A DNA stretch of 36,662 nt from Candidatus Hydrogenedens terephthalaticus JGI OTU-1 (lineage in GTDB: Bacteria > Hydrogenedentota > Hydrogenedentia > Hydrogenedentales > Hydrogenedentaceae), in assembly GCA_000493945.1 (NCBI GenBank), contig AWNW01000011.1:1-36662 (forward strand). The letters run 5' to 3'. Below, piece after piece: positions 1 through 7,945 of this stretch. Both the position numbers and the translations under genes were made by a program. How positions within the stretch are numbered: the first letter of the stretch is position 1; each line of letters begins with the position of its first letter. The notes below the pieces were generated by a model. That model was not told the origin of the DNA. It ran no database searches and saw only the letters and a program-made list of their open reading frames with translations.

Positions 1-2
1 CA

Positions 3-1076
3 TTACATATCAATTTCGTGTGGTATAGTATCACCCCGTATGGAGGAGATTTAAGAGCCTCCCCCTATGGTTTATTCGCTTTCCGAGTCGTGTCTGCATA
101 TATTGTATTGGGATTGATTGGTATTGCCGTTTGGGTCTCCTTTTACAAAGATAAAGGCTTTCGCTGGATACCTGTGCTTTCTACACTTATTACACTATTT
201 ACGGTTATTATTATATCTACGGATTGTTTCGGAGTGTTTCAGGGAAACGCTATACTGGGAGCCGCAGGAAGAACGGAATATATCCCCTCTACGGGAACTT
301 ATCGGGTAGAGATAAACATCCATAACAAAGGGATGCGGTCTGTGTGGTTGGGAAATGATATTCGTTATGTGCCTGCTCCTGTCTATATTAGTGTGTTTGT
401 TGAGGGAGATGAAAAACAAAACTTCATGCCTTATGAAGTAAAAACAGAAAGTTTTTCTTCCCAACCGATTGCCCTGGTCTTTAATAAAGAAGGGGGAAAA
501 ATTGGTCCTAAGAAAGCCGTTACGCTTTTTTACCAACTTACCCCGGGTACTTATACCATCAAATTAGAAGGTAATGGCAATTATTACCAACCCAAACAAA
601 TTCGATTGGTTTTGCCTGAACAGAAAAAGGAAAATACCCCTCCTCAACAAGAAAAGAAACCCAACCTTGAAAACAAAGAAGAGAAAGTAAACGAAGGGCA
701 GAAGGAAGATAATGATAAGGTAGAAAATAATACGGCTAAGGAACCGTTAACAGTCGAGCCATCTATATTTATGGAAGTTCAAAATACATCCGAAGCAACA
801 TTGGCTTCTCTGCGGGAAGGTGAAATTTTAATTTTCTTTCATGGTTTTGCAAAGGTTGTGGATAAAACGGAAGGGAATAATAATTCACCTCAATTTCGCG
901 TTTCTCTATACACGAGAGATAAAAAGGCTATAGAACAATTTGTCCGTTTGGGGGATAAAATTGCAGGGGATTGGGTGCTCTCTGAATTCAGCCCACAGCG
1001 GGAAACAATAACTTTAAATTTTAAAGATCAATTGTTTGTAGCAACGGTGGGTAAATATTATAAACTCCTATTGTAA
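3..1076 (+). CDS. Membrane protein with PilP/GspC-like C-terminus, 5' end outside window
   Basis: The frame is open to the left edge of the window, so the gene starts upstream; the GTG at 18 is only the first internal candidate. The visible part begins with two hydrophobic segments (about residues 22-43 and 50-70, counting from position 18). A beta-rich, presumably extracytoplasmic region follows, then a highly charged Lys/Glu/Pro/Gln linker (about 205-250), and a small C-terminal domain of about 90 residues. The phrase 'LGDKIAGDWVLSEFSPQRET' in that domain resembles the HR/PDZ-like modules of PilP or GspC ('vGd.v.g..v..i....v.l'). The family is not recognised with confidence. The gene is followed by a 96-bp gap and the promoter of the TRAP operon, and no terminator hairpin is visible. 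Confidence 0.6.
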   Translation, partial: LHINFVWYSITPYGGDLRASPYGLFAFRVVSAYIVLGLIGIAVWVSFYKDKGFRWIPVLSTLITLFTVIIISTDCFGVFQGNAILGAAGRTEYIPSTGTYRVEINIHNKGMRSVWLGNDIRYVPAPVYISVFVEGDEKQNFMPYEVKTESFSSQPIALVFNKEGGKIGPKKAVTLFYQLTPGTYTIKLEGNGNYYQPKQIRLVLPEQKKENTPPQQEKKPNLENKEEKVNEGQKEDNDKVENNTAKEPLTVEPSIFMEVQNTSEATLASLREGEILIFFHGFAKVVDKTEGNNNSPQFRVSLYTRDKKAIEQFVRLGDKIAGDWVLSEFSPQRETITLNFKDQLFVATVGKYYKLLL

Positions 1077-1106
1077 TATTATATTCCTTTGATAAATCGT
1101 GTAAAT

Positions 1107-1145
1107 TTGAAAACAAAACAATTAAGTATATATAGTAAATACTAT
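1107..1145 (+). promoter_or_regulatory. Putative sigma-70 promoter with overlapping palindrome upstream of the TRAP operon
   Basis: TTGAAA (1107-1112), an 18-bp spacer and TATAGT (1131-1136) form a plausible promoter. The start would fall near 1143, giving a leader of about 30 nt. A perfect 14-bp palindrome, ATAGTA-AA-TACTAT (1132-1145), overlaps the -10 box and start region, which is where a repressor operator would sit. The assignment rests on the sequence pattern alone. Confidence 0.4.
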
Positions 1146-1172
1146 TAATCCTATATAAAGGAGGGTTCCATC

Positions 1173-2243
1173 ATGAAAAAGAATTTTTTTGCGTTTTTAA
1201 TTCCTACCGTTGTTTTAATTTTACTTTTACTGACCCATTGTGGTGGACAACAACCATCAAATCAAGCGACTCCATCTACCCCTGCTCAACCTAAACCTGC
1301 AGAAGCAAAGCCTATTGAACTGACTTATAGTGTGTTTTTCCCCGCCACACATAGCCAGTACAGATTAGCTGAAAGTTGGGCTAAGGAAGTGGAAAAGCGA
1401 ACGAATGGAAAAGTGAAGATAACCATGTATCCCGGGGGTTCTTTGACAAAAGCAGACCAATGTTTTGAAGGTGTTATTAATGGAGTTTCTGACCTTGGGA
1501 TGAGTTGCTTTGCTTATACGCGGGGCAGGTTCCCATTATTAGAAGTTCTGGACCTTCCCTTAGGGTATCCCAGTGGTAAAGTGGCGACCCATGTTGCCAT
1601 GGATATTATTAAAAAGTATCAACCTGCAGAATTGAAAGATGTTCAATTGATGTATGTTCATGCTCATGGTCCGGGTATCTTAGCCAGCAAGAAACCTGTC
1701 CGTTCTCTGGATGACCTGAAAGGTATGAAAATTCGGGCTACGGGCTTGTGCACGAAAATTGTTGAAAAGTTAGGAGGGCAACCTGTAGGAATGAGCCAAC
1801 CTGAAACCTATGAGGCTCTACAAAAAGGCGTTGTTGATGCAACTTTCTGTCCGATGGAAACATTACAGGGCTGGAAACAAGGCGAAGTAATACAGGCGGT
1901 TACAGATAGCCGTTGCATTGGATATACAACCGCGATGTTTGTTGTGATGAATAAGACGAAATGGGAACAATTACCACAAAATATCAAGGATGTTATACTG
2001 GCTATAAATGAAGAATGGGTAGATAAGCATGCGCAAGCATGGGATGATGATGACGCAAAAGCCAAAGAATATATTACGGGTATGGGCAAAGAAATTATTC
2101 CCCTTACACAGGAAGAACAAGAACGGTGGAAAAGTGCTGTTCAACCTGTGATGCAAGATTATGCGTCCGTTCAGGATAATTTACCACGAGCCGAAATATT
2201 AGCAGATACACAGAAAAGAATTCAGGAACTTAGTAGTCAATAA
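1173..2243 (+). CDS. dctP: TRAP transporter solute-binding protein (DctP family)
   Basis: Periplasmic substrate receptor of a tripartite ATP-independent periplasmic (TRAP) transporter, which uses an ion gradient to import typically carboxylate or related organic acid substrates. The 356-aa product has a hydrophobic signal followed by Cys23, then a Gln/Pro/Ala-rich linker, so it is probably membrane-tethered; the lipobox is atypical (L-T-H-C). The mature part shows the usual DctP pattern: 'GKVKITMYPGGSL' near residue 87, 'DDLKGMKIRATG' near 180-190 including the Arg that normally binds the substrate carboxylate, and 'GVVDATFCP' near 218. A strong Shine-Dalgarno (AAGGAGG) lies 7-8 nt before ATG. 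dctQ follows after 14 nt. Substrate cannot be deduced. Confidence 0.93.
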   Translation: MKKNFFAFLIPTVVLILLLLTHCGGQQPSNQATPSTPAQPKPAEAKPIELTYSVFFPATHSQYRLAESWAKEVEKRTNGKVKITMYPGGSLTKADQCFEGVINGVSDLGMSCFAYTRGRFPLLEVLDLPLGYPSGKVATHVAMDIIKKYQPAELKDVQLMYVHAHGPGILASKKPVRSLDDLKGMKIRATGLCTKIVEKLGGQPVGMSQPETYEALQKGVVDATFCPMETLQGWKQGEVIQAVTDSRCIGYTTAMFVVMNKTKWEQLPQNIKDVILAINEEWVDKHAQAWDDDDAKAKEYITGMGKEIIPLTQEEQERWKSAVQPVMQDYASVQDNLPRAEILADTQKRIQELSSQ

Positions 2244-2257
2244 GGTGATGGATCTCA

Positions 2258-2767
2258 TTGGAAAATAAAATTTCGAATTTAATAGAAATATATGGGAAAG
2301 GGGTTCGTATTCTTGTGTATTTGCTGGGGATAATCTCAGCCATTGCTTTGCTTTTTATCGTAATAGTTGTTATGGCAGATGTCATTGGCAGGTTTTTGGG
2401 AAATGGTGTTCGTGGAAGTATGGACTATGTCCGTCTGGCGAGTGCCGTCGTTTTGGGGGGAGCACTTCCTTATACTACCGCCGTTAAAGGGCATATTGCC
2501 ATCGAGTTTCTGTTTAGAAGAATATCAAAAGTCCAGAAGGTTATTATAGACACTATCTCCCGATTAATGATGTTAACGCTGTTTATACTGATTATTTTTT
2601 TCATGATAAAACATGGGCTATCCCTTTATCGTTCCGGTGAGGTAACTTCCACAGTGCAGTTGCCAGTATATTGGGTGCCATTCTGGTTAGCATTATCTTT
2701 TGCTGTAACCTCTCTGGTGAAGATTTATCATATACTCCGTCCGGGGAAGGAGTTAATCAAACCATGA
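2258..2767 (+). CDS. dctQ: TRAP transporter small permease (DctQ family)
   Basis: Small four-helix membrane subunit of the TRAP transporter, which pairs with DctM in the inner membrane. The 169-aa product has hydrophobic segments at about residues 16-40, 55-72, 90-115 and 132-155, and the typical 'ADVIGRFLGNGVRGSMDYVRL' region, close to the family pattern 'v..R.....i.w..E'. The chosen start is TTG at 2258, preceded by AAGGTGAT about 7 nt upstream; no in-frame ATG fits better. The stop overlaps the dctM start in an ATGA arrangement, so the two are probably translationally coupled. Confidence 0.9.
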   Translation: MENKISNLIEIYGKGVRILVYLLGIISAIALLFIVIVVMADVIGRFLGNGVRGSMDYVRLASAVVLGGALPYTTAVKGHIAIEFLFRRISKVQKVIIDTISRLMMLTLFILIIFFMIKHGLSLYRSGEVTSTVQLPVYWVPFWLALSFAVTSLVKIYHILRPGKELIKP

Positions 2768-4071
2768 GTTTAACAGGTTACGGTATTTTAGGTATCGTTG
2801 TTTTATTATTCCTTCTCATAGCGAGTATGCCCGTTGCCTTTGCCATGATGGGTGTTGGGTTGACAGGCTTTGTAATGGTTGTCAATAAAAATGCTGGGTT
2901 CAGCATGTTGTCAAGTGATTTGATTGATACCTTTTCCAATCCAAGTCTTGTAGTAATTCCTTTATTTGTTTTAATGGGTCAGGTAGCCTTTCATTCCGGT
3001 ATTAGTAAACGATTATTTCGCACGGCTTATATCTGGATAGGTTCCTTGCCGGGTGGTTTGGCAATGGCTTCTGTTATTGCCTGTGCTTTGTTTGGAACTA
3101 TTTGCGGTTCCGGTCCGGCAACCGCTGCAACCATGTCTGCTGTAGCTTTACCGGAAATGCGTCGTTATAAATATGATGCTTCATTAGCGAGTGGCACGGT
3201 GGCGTCTGCAGGTGGTTTAGGAATGATGATACCTCCCAGTGTAGTTTTTATTGTATATGGCATCCTCACCCAGCAGTCTATTGGAAAATTATTTCTGGCG
3301 GGGATTTTTCCCGGCGTTTTTATCGCGTTGCTTTTCTGTTTCAGCATTTATATTCGCTGTTTGAAAGACCCTTCTTTGGGTCCTGCGGGGGAAAGAAGTT
3401 CCTTAAAAGAAAAAATTCTATCTATGGCAGGGGTTATTGAAACACTTATTCTGTTTCTTATCGTCATGATAGGCATCTTTTTTGGTTTTTTTACGCCAAC
3501 CGAAGGGGCAGGAGTTGGCGCCGGTGGAACGATTATATTATCTCTGCTTTTACGGCAAATTACATGGAAAGGGTTTGTCCGTGCCATGATGGAAACACTT
3601 CGCACCTCCTGTATGATATTAATTATCGTAGCGGGTGCCGTTATTTTAGGTAGGTTCTTTGCTATTACACGCTTACCGATGACAATAGCCAGCAGCCTTG
3701 TTTCCTTACCCATTCCTGCCTGGGCTATATGCTTTCTGGTTATGCTTTTCTATATGGTGGGAGGATGTTTTATTGATGCTCTGGCGTTGATACTATTGAC
3801 CATTCCCATTTTTTATCCAGTGGTTCAACAATTGGGATATGACCCGATATGGTTTGGTGTAATGATAGTTATTCTGACACAGATAGGGGTTATCTCACCT
3901 CCGGTTGGAATTAATGTATATGTCGTTAGTGGAATAGACCGAAGTCTTTCTTTATCAACTGTTTTTCGTGGGTCTATTCCTTTTTTATGGATATTGGTGA
4001 TAGTGAGTGTCCTGTTTTTGATATTCCCCGATTTGGTTCTTTGGTTTCCCAATTGGTTAGGCACTATCTAA
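2764..4071 (+). CDS. dctM: TRAP transporter large permease (DctM family)
   Basis: Large membrane subunit carrying the transport path. The 435-aa length is typical of DctM and the protein has about 12 hydrophobic segments. Family landmarks include 'PLFVLMGQVAFHSGISKRLF' near residues 65-84, 'FGTICGSGPATAATMSAVALP' near 112-132, 'GGLGMMIPPSVVFIVYG' near 148-165, 'FTPTEGAGVGA' near 245, and 'GVISPPVGINVYVVSGI' near 378-395. I set the start at the ATG overlapping the dctQ stop, which has AAGGAG at 2746-2751. A longer in-frame reading back to 2671 lies inside dctQ and is rejected. Confidence 0.94.
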   Translation: MSLTGYGILGIVVLLFLLIASMPVAFAMMGVGLTGFVMVVNKNAGFSMLSSDLIDTFSNPSLVVIPLFVLMGQVAFHSGISKRLFRTAYIWIGSLPGGLAMASVIACALFGTICGSGPATAATMSAVALPEMRRYKYDASLASGTVASAGGLGMMIPPSVVFIVYGILTQQSIGKLFLAGIFPGVFIALLFCFSIYIRCLKDPSLGPAGERSSLKEKILSMAGVIETLILFLIVMIGIFFGFFTPTEGAGVGAGGTIILSLLLRQITWKGFVRAMMETLRTSCMILIIVAGAVILGRFFAITRLPMTIASSLVSLPIPAWAICFLVMLFYMVGGCFIDALALILLTIPIFYPVVQQLGYDPIWFGVMIVILTQIGVISPPVGINVYVVSGIDRSLSLSTVFRGSIPFLWILVIVSVLFLIFPDLVLWFPNWLGTI

Positions 4072-4090
4072 TTAAAAGGAGGACAAAATT

Positions 4091-4564
4091 ATGTCCGAAC
4101 AAGATAACAAACTTAATGCAACACAGAAAGTGCTTTTTTGCACAGATTTTTCTGAAAATGCGGATATTGCCTTTCAACACGCTTTGGATTTGGTGCTTCG
4201 ACGGCCCGGTTCGCTACTCATTATCCTGCATGTAATACCAGAGCCAGAAGCAGAATTCTGGAAGACTTATATTTACGAAGTAGATAATATTGATGACAAA
4301 GCAAAGCAGGACATTGATGAGCGTATTCGGCAGTCTTATTTATCAAAAATTCCACCCGAAATTTTAGTTCATGTCGAAATAAAAATCGGGAGAGACTACC
4401 AGACCATATTAAATTTTGCAAATGAAATTCATGCGGATATTATTGTTATGGGTCGTCGAGGACATAGTAACTGGGAACGCCCATTCTTCGGGAGTGTCGT
4501 AGAACGAGTCGTCCGCCGCGCAGAATGTCCTGTCCTCATTGTTCCCCGTTCCGCAAAAAAATAA
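4091..4564 (+). CDS. Universal stress protein (UspA family), TRAP-associated
   Basis: A 157-aa single-domain Usp protein. The N-terminus 'KVLFCTDFSENADIAFQHAL' holds the family Asp. The ATP-binding signature G-x2-G-x9-G-S is present in 'GRRGHSNWERPFFGSV' (about residues 121-136), followed by the typical C-terminal 'CPVLIVPR', so an ATP-binding type is expected. It follows dctM by 19 nt with a good AAAAGGAGGA ribosome site, so it is the fourth gene of the TRAP operon. In Halomonas elongata the Usp protein TeaD is encoded with, and modulates, the TRAP system TeaABC; a similar regulatory role is inferred here. Confidence 0.92.
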   Translation: MSEQDNKLNATQKVLFCTDFSENADIAFQHALDLVLRRPGSLLIILHVIPEPEAEFWKTYIYEVDNIDDKAKQDIDERIRQSYLSKIPPEILVHVEIKIGRDYQTILNFANEIHADIIVMGRRGHSNWERPFFGSVVERVVRRAECPVLIVPRSAKK

Positions 4565-4596
4565 CCTATATATTACATATAAGATTGTTCTTTTTC

Positions 4597-5100
4597 TTCC
4601 CTAAAATTTGTGGTAAAAATCATGAGGAATATATGTGTGGATTATGGGTTTGTTTTTTTCTCAGAGGTAGGAAACAGCTGGTCGCGGTAGAGATAGAGAA
4701 GGCAGAGGATACAGATGGGGATTACTATCAGTGCTAACCATTGCATCAGGTCAAGGTTCAGATATATCTTGCTATAGTCCGCTCGAAGAAAATCCTCTAT
4801 AAATCGTGTCAGGAAGTATAGAATTAGAAAACATAAAGTAATAGTTCCCGTTTTGGGGTTTTTATTGCGAATGCGGATAAGGATAATCCCCATGAGTATC
4901 CACGCAAGGATTTCATAGAGTTGAGTTGGATGGACAGGTAAGGAGAAGAATTGGTCAGAGGAGATGAGTTGTTTATTTACCTGTTCCGACCAGGCGGGAG
5001 ATCCCATCGGGAAGCGTAGCCCAAATATGGAATTGGTTACCGTCCCATAACAACACCCCTCACAAAAACAGCCCAACCTACCTAAAATTCCCCCTATAGG
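4597..5100. repeat. Left copy (A) of the cassette-locus repeat: 41-bp core plus conserved 3' part of the Lgt-like gene
   Basis: 4597-4637 is a core present three times: here, at 7443-7482 and at 10434-10473. The 459 bp of 4642-5100 match 7487-7945 without indels and with about 18-20 mismatches by eye (about 96%). Similarity stops sharply on both sides: to the left is unrelated DNA after the Usp gene, and to the right the Lgt-like genes diverge from about codon 118 towards their start. Confidence 0.9.
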
Positions 5101-5454
5101 AATATAGGGAATAAATACTTCTAGACCTTTTAACCGGGGTATTCCCTTTAACTCAAAATAAATTAATGCCCCAAATGCACCACCAGAAAAAGCACCTAAA
5201 AACATACTTCCACCTTGTTCCAAATCAAAAAATTGCATTCTTTTTCCAGGACAGGCTAAAAATATATAGAAAAAAAGTCTCCCCATGAAAAATATTAAAG
5301 GGAAAAGTATAAATATTATGTCAATATTTATTGGATATTTTGTTTTATTTTTATTCCATCGTATAGATAATAATATAATAGATAATACAGCCAATATATT
5401 AAATATCATATATAGAGGGATTGAAATATCTTTAATGTATATGTTTTTGAACAT
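4642..5454 (-). CDS. Lgt-like integral membrane protein, intact copy
   Basis: Related to prolipoprotein diacylglyceryl transferase, which moves diacylglycerol from phosphatidylglycerol to the lipobox Cys of prolipoproteins. The 270-aa, multi-helix protein keeps the Lgt landmarks 'GRLGCFCEGCCYG' (about residues 123-135), 'HPTQLYE' (about 174-180) and 'RFIEDFLR' (about 217-224). Differences from canonical Lgt: the Asn of 'GRxGNFxNGE' is Cys, and the 'FHGG' His before it is replaced ('GGSMFLGA'). This fits the Cys-containing 'CFxxGCCYG' Lgt-like branch better than housekeeping Lgt, so acyl transfer activity is uncertain. It is the last gene of the intact cassette, 24 nt after the preceding gene, with a weak ribosome site (ATTAGAG). 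Confidence 0.85.
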   Translation of the reverse strand: MFKNIYIKDISIPLYMIFNILAVLSIILLSIRWNKNKTKYPINIDIIFILFPLIFFMGRLFFYIFLACPGKRMQFFDLEQGGSMFLGAFSGGAFGALIYFELKGIPRLKGLEVFIPYIPIGGILGRLGCFCEGCCYGTVTNSIFGLRFPMGSPAWSEQVNKQLISSDQFFSLPVHPTQLYEILAWILMGIILIRIRNKNPKTGTITLCFLILYFLTRFIEDFLRADYSKIYLNLDLMQWLALIVIPICILCLLYLYRDQLFPTSEKKTNP

Positions 5455-5478
5455 CTCTAATTATTTTACGAGTTAAAA

Positions 5479-6777
5479 TTATTTACTGTGTTTTTTTAAT
5501 TTATAATTTGAAAACTTCCGAACAATTAATAGTGATAAGAGAAATACAAGAAGCGAACTAAAAAATATTAGAATGAAACTATAATATTTATAGTATTTTT
5601 CATACCATGCTTTTTCACTTATTTGTTCAATATAATCAAACCCACCATTAGGTGTTGGTGGCATAAGTTCTTTTTCATCTATCAATTCATTCACTTTTAA
5701 TGTTTCCGGGATAACTCGAAAGATTATATTTTCCTTTATTTTGTAAGGACATAATGCTAAATAAGCAGCAAATTCAATACGAGATATTTTTCCTGTTTCT
5801 CTTTCTCTAAGTAATTTTTCAACATCAAGTATGTCTTTACATACCGGTATATAATGGGTTAACTCCATTGCTAAAGGTATTTTCCAGATAGGATGAAAAT
5901 CAGAGAAAGAAATATCATTTGTAATAATTTGAGGAGAATCACATGTTATTTCCTTTTCTAAAATTTTTTTATAAATAATCTTTTCTTCTGGTTTCAGCCG
6001 CCCCGGGTAAATCACTCTCCTTATTCTTACTAAGTTATCATCTCTGTCGAACCATAACTCAAAAGTAGTGGCGAAATTTGATTTCTTCCCTTCTAATAGA
6101 GTTTTATGCCATAAAATTTTATATGAACTATCTTCTTTGTAGTAATATTCGCCTTCCTTTTCTAAAAATTCATACAAAGTATAAGGGAGAAAAGTCTTAT
6201 TTTCTTTGTAAAGATCGGGTAACGCTCCCCATAAAAGTCGCGGGTCTCCATATAAAGTAATAGTACTTAGATAAGGTATAGGAACTGCATAAATAGATTT
6301 TTCCTCACCTTTTGAGTAAGTAAATCTTGTGTAAAAGTGCCCCTTGTAACTATAACCGGATTCTGTCTCAAAATCGTAATAACTTATTGATTTTTTCCCT
6401 GAATGTCTTTTATTTATCTTCGAAACAAAAAGTTCAAATAAATTTTTTGGGTTGATTACAGAATTTGTTAGCGATTCTTCCTTTTTTATTTCTAATGGCT
6501 TTGTAAATGAATATGTGAAATTAGTTCCTTGTGATTTAAAGAGAAATCTATGATATTTAGATGAATTTTCTATGTTATCTGTTCTGAAGACATCATATTC
6601 CATCTGAATAGACTTTATTGATTCCCATTTTTGTTTTAGTACAGCAATGATATGTTTTATATTTTTGTCATTAGCAGGGGTTATACATTCTGTATCACCG
6701 TTAGAATTCGTCATTAAAGAAAAGAACAATACAAAACCCCACATTATTACAAAGCGAGAAGATATAAATCTCATCAT
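5479..6777 (-). CDS. LolA-like secreted protein with C-terminal membrane anchor (cassette gene 2, intact copy)
   Basis: The 432-aa product has an N-terminal signal (about residues 5-27) and a C-terminal hydrophobic helix (about 396-420) followed by Lys/Arg-rich residues, so the body probably faces the periplasm and is anchored by the tail. The body is beta-rich with phrases such as 'YKILWHK', 'FELWFDRDDNLVRIRRVIYP' and 'IIFRVIPETLKVNELID', reminiscent of outer-membrane lipoprotein carrier (LolA/LolB-fold) or sigma-E-regulator-like proteins common in planctomycete-type genomes. This fold call is tentative. It aligns along its length with the product of 8378-9718 but with low identity. Start is the first of two adjacent ATGs; the ribosome site is weak. 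It lies 33 nt after the Cys-rich gene. Confidence 0.75.
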   Translation of the reverse strand: MMRFISSRFVIMWGFVLFFSLMTNSNGDTECITPANDKNIKHIIAVLKQKWESIKSIQMEYDVFRTDNIENSSKYHRFLFKSQGTNFTYSFTKPLEIKKEESLTNSVINPKNLFELFVSKINKRHSGKKSISYYDFETESGYSYKGHFYTRFTYSKGEEKSIYAVPIPYLSTITLYGDPRLLWGALPDLYKENKTFLPYTLYEFLEKEGEYYYKEDSSYKILWHKTLLEGKKSNFATTFELWFDRDDNLVRIRRVIYPGRLKPEEKIIYKKILEKEITCDSPQIITNDISFSDFHPIWKIPLAMELTHYIPVCKDILDVEKLLRERETGKISRIEFAAYLALCPYKIKENIIFRVIPETLKVNELIDEKELMPPTPNGGFDYIEQISEKAWYEKYYKYYSFILIFFSSLLVFLLSLLIVRKFSNYKLKKHSK

Positions 6778-6810
6778 ATTTCATTTATATTCTATAGGGT
6801 TATAAGATTT

Positions 6811-7311
6811 CTATGGGTAATGTTCATCGATTGTTCCTATTTGTGTATAATTACAATTAACATGGTCACATTCAATATCAGGGTTACTCCTAGGGCAATT
6901 TCCTTCTACATTCCAACATGGACCGCAATGATAAGGGCAACCATCTGCATGTCTTCCCCAAAGATCTTCATCAACTATATTGCAATCATCATCATCACAA
7001 CACCCACATCCTTCTGCTATCCATTTACATTTCTGTATAGCAGGAGTAGAACAAACTATAAAAGGTTCTCTTGCAGATGGGCAATAACAATAAGTACCAG
7101 TCGAGGCATCCCCACTAGGAAGGCATTTTACATCTACAATGGAGGGCATATTCGTTGGACATGATTTCTGGTTAACACAACCACACCCTTCTTCATTATA
7201 TGCGGCATACGCCTTTGAAGTTATAATTATTAACATGATTCCGAATAAGAAAATCACAGCCACACTTATTATTGATGGGTATGTTTTTAAAAGATAAATT
7301 ATATTACGCAT
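6811..7311 (-). CDS. Cys-rich secreted protein (cassette gene 1, intact copy)
   Basis: The 166-aa product has a signal peptide ending near '...SKAYA|AYNEE' (about residue 36) and a mature part of about 130 residues with 18 Cys, including GCGC, YCYC, GCGCC-DDDDC and HCGPC. The Cys spacing suggests a disulfide-knotted or metal-binding extracytoplasmic protein; no family is recognised. Only one hydrophobic segment, the signal, is present, and there is no lipobox. The ribosome site AAAGGAG precedes ATG by 7 nt, and the predicted promoter is about 70 bp upstream (7383-7410). It heads the operon with the LolA-like and Lgt-like genes. The paralogue at 9808-10308 has exactly the same length of 501 nt. 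Confidence 0.8.
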   Translation of the reverse strand: MRNIIYLLKTYPSIISVAVIFLFGIMLIIITSKAYAAYNEEGCGCVNQKSCPTNMPSIVDVKCLPSGDASTGTYCYCPSAREPFIVCSTPAIQKCKWIAEGCGCCDDDDCNIVDEDLWGRHADGCPYHCGPCWNVEGNCPRSNPDIECDHVNCNYTQIGTIDEHYP

Positions 7312-7348
7312 ATACGGTCTCCTTTGTGTTAGAGGTTAAGGTTGCTTG

Positions 7349-7945
7349 ATACTACACAGAACAGATTCAATTGTATAAAGATATTTTAGCATTTTTTTTT
7401 GCGATGTCAAGTCTTTTTAAAAGAATTTATCTGGATTATTATTTCCCAAAATTTGTAGTAAAAATCGTGAGGAATATATGTGTGGATTATGGGTTTGTTT
7501 TTTTCTCAGAGGTAAGAAACAGCTGGTCGCGGTAGAGGTAGAGAAGGCAGAGGATACAGATGGGGATTACTATCAGTGCTAACCATTGCATCAGGTCAAG
7601 GTTCAGGTATATCTTACTATAATCTGAACGAACAAAATCCTCTATAAATCGTGTCAGGAAGTATAGAATCAGAAAACATAAAGTAATAGTTCCCGTTTTG
7701 GGGTTTTTATTGCGAATGCGGATAAGGATAATTCCCATGAGTATCCACACAAGGATTTCATAGAGTTGAGTTGGATGGACAGGTAAGGAGAAGAATTGGT
7801 CAGAGGAGATGAGTTGTTTATTTACCTGTTCCGACCAGGCGGGGGAGTGCATCGGGAAGCGTAGCCCAAATATGGAATTGGTTACCGTCCCATAACAACA
7901 CCCCTCACAAAAACAACCCAACCTGCCTAAAATTCCCCCTATAGG
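7349..7945. repeat. Junction copy (B) of the cassette-locus repeat
   Basis: Composite block at the boundary of the two cassettes. Its left part, 7349-7482, equals 10341-10473 except for one homopolymer length (T9 against T8) and one A/G change. Its right part, 7443-7945, equals 4597-5100 at about 96%. B is therefore copy C's left side joined to copy A's right side through the shared core 7443-7482. This is the arrangement expected for the novel joint of a tandem duplication made by recombination at the core. Confidence 0.88.
7383..7410 (-). promoter_or_regulatory. Promoter of the intact cassette, poly-A spacer (A9)
   Basis: On the minus strand TTGACA (7410-7405) is followed by a 16-nt spacer containing nine A's and by the extended -10 TGC-TAAAAT (-10 at 7388-7383). 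The predicted start is near 7375, about 65 nt before the Cys-rich gene's ATG at 7311. Consensus quality is high. The spacer homopolymer is one nucleotide longer than in the second copy of the promoter. Confidence 0.7.

Noticed and set aside
2671..2763. Longer start for dctM
   Set aside because: The extension lies inside dctQ and lacks a membrane-protein-like sequence; the ATGA overlap at 2764 with AAGGAG is the standard arrangement.
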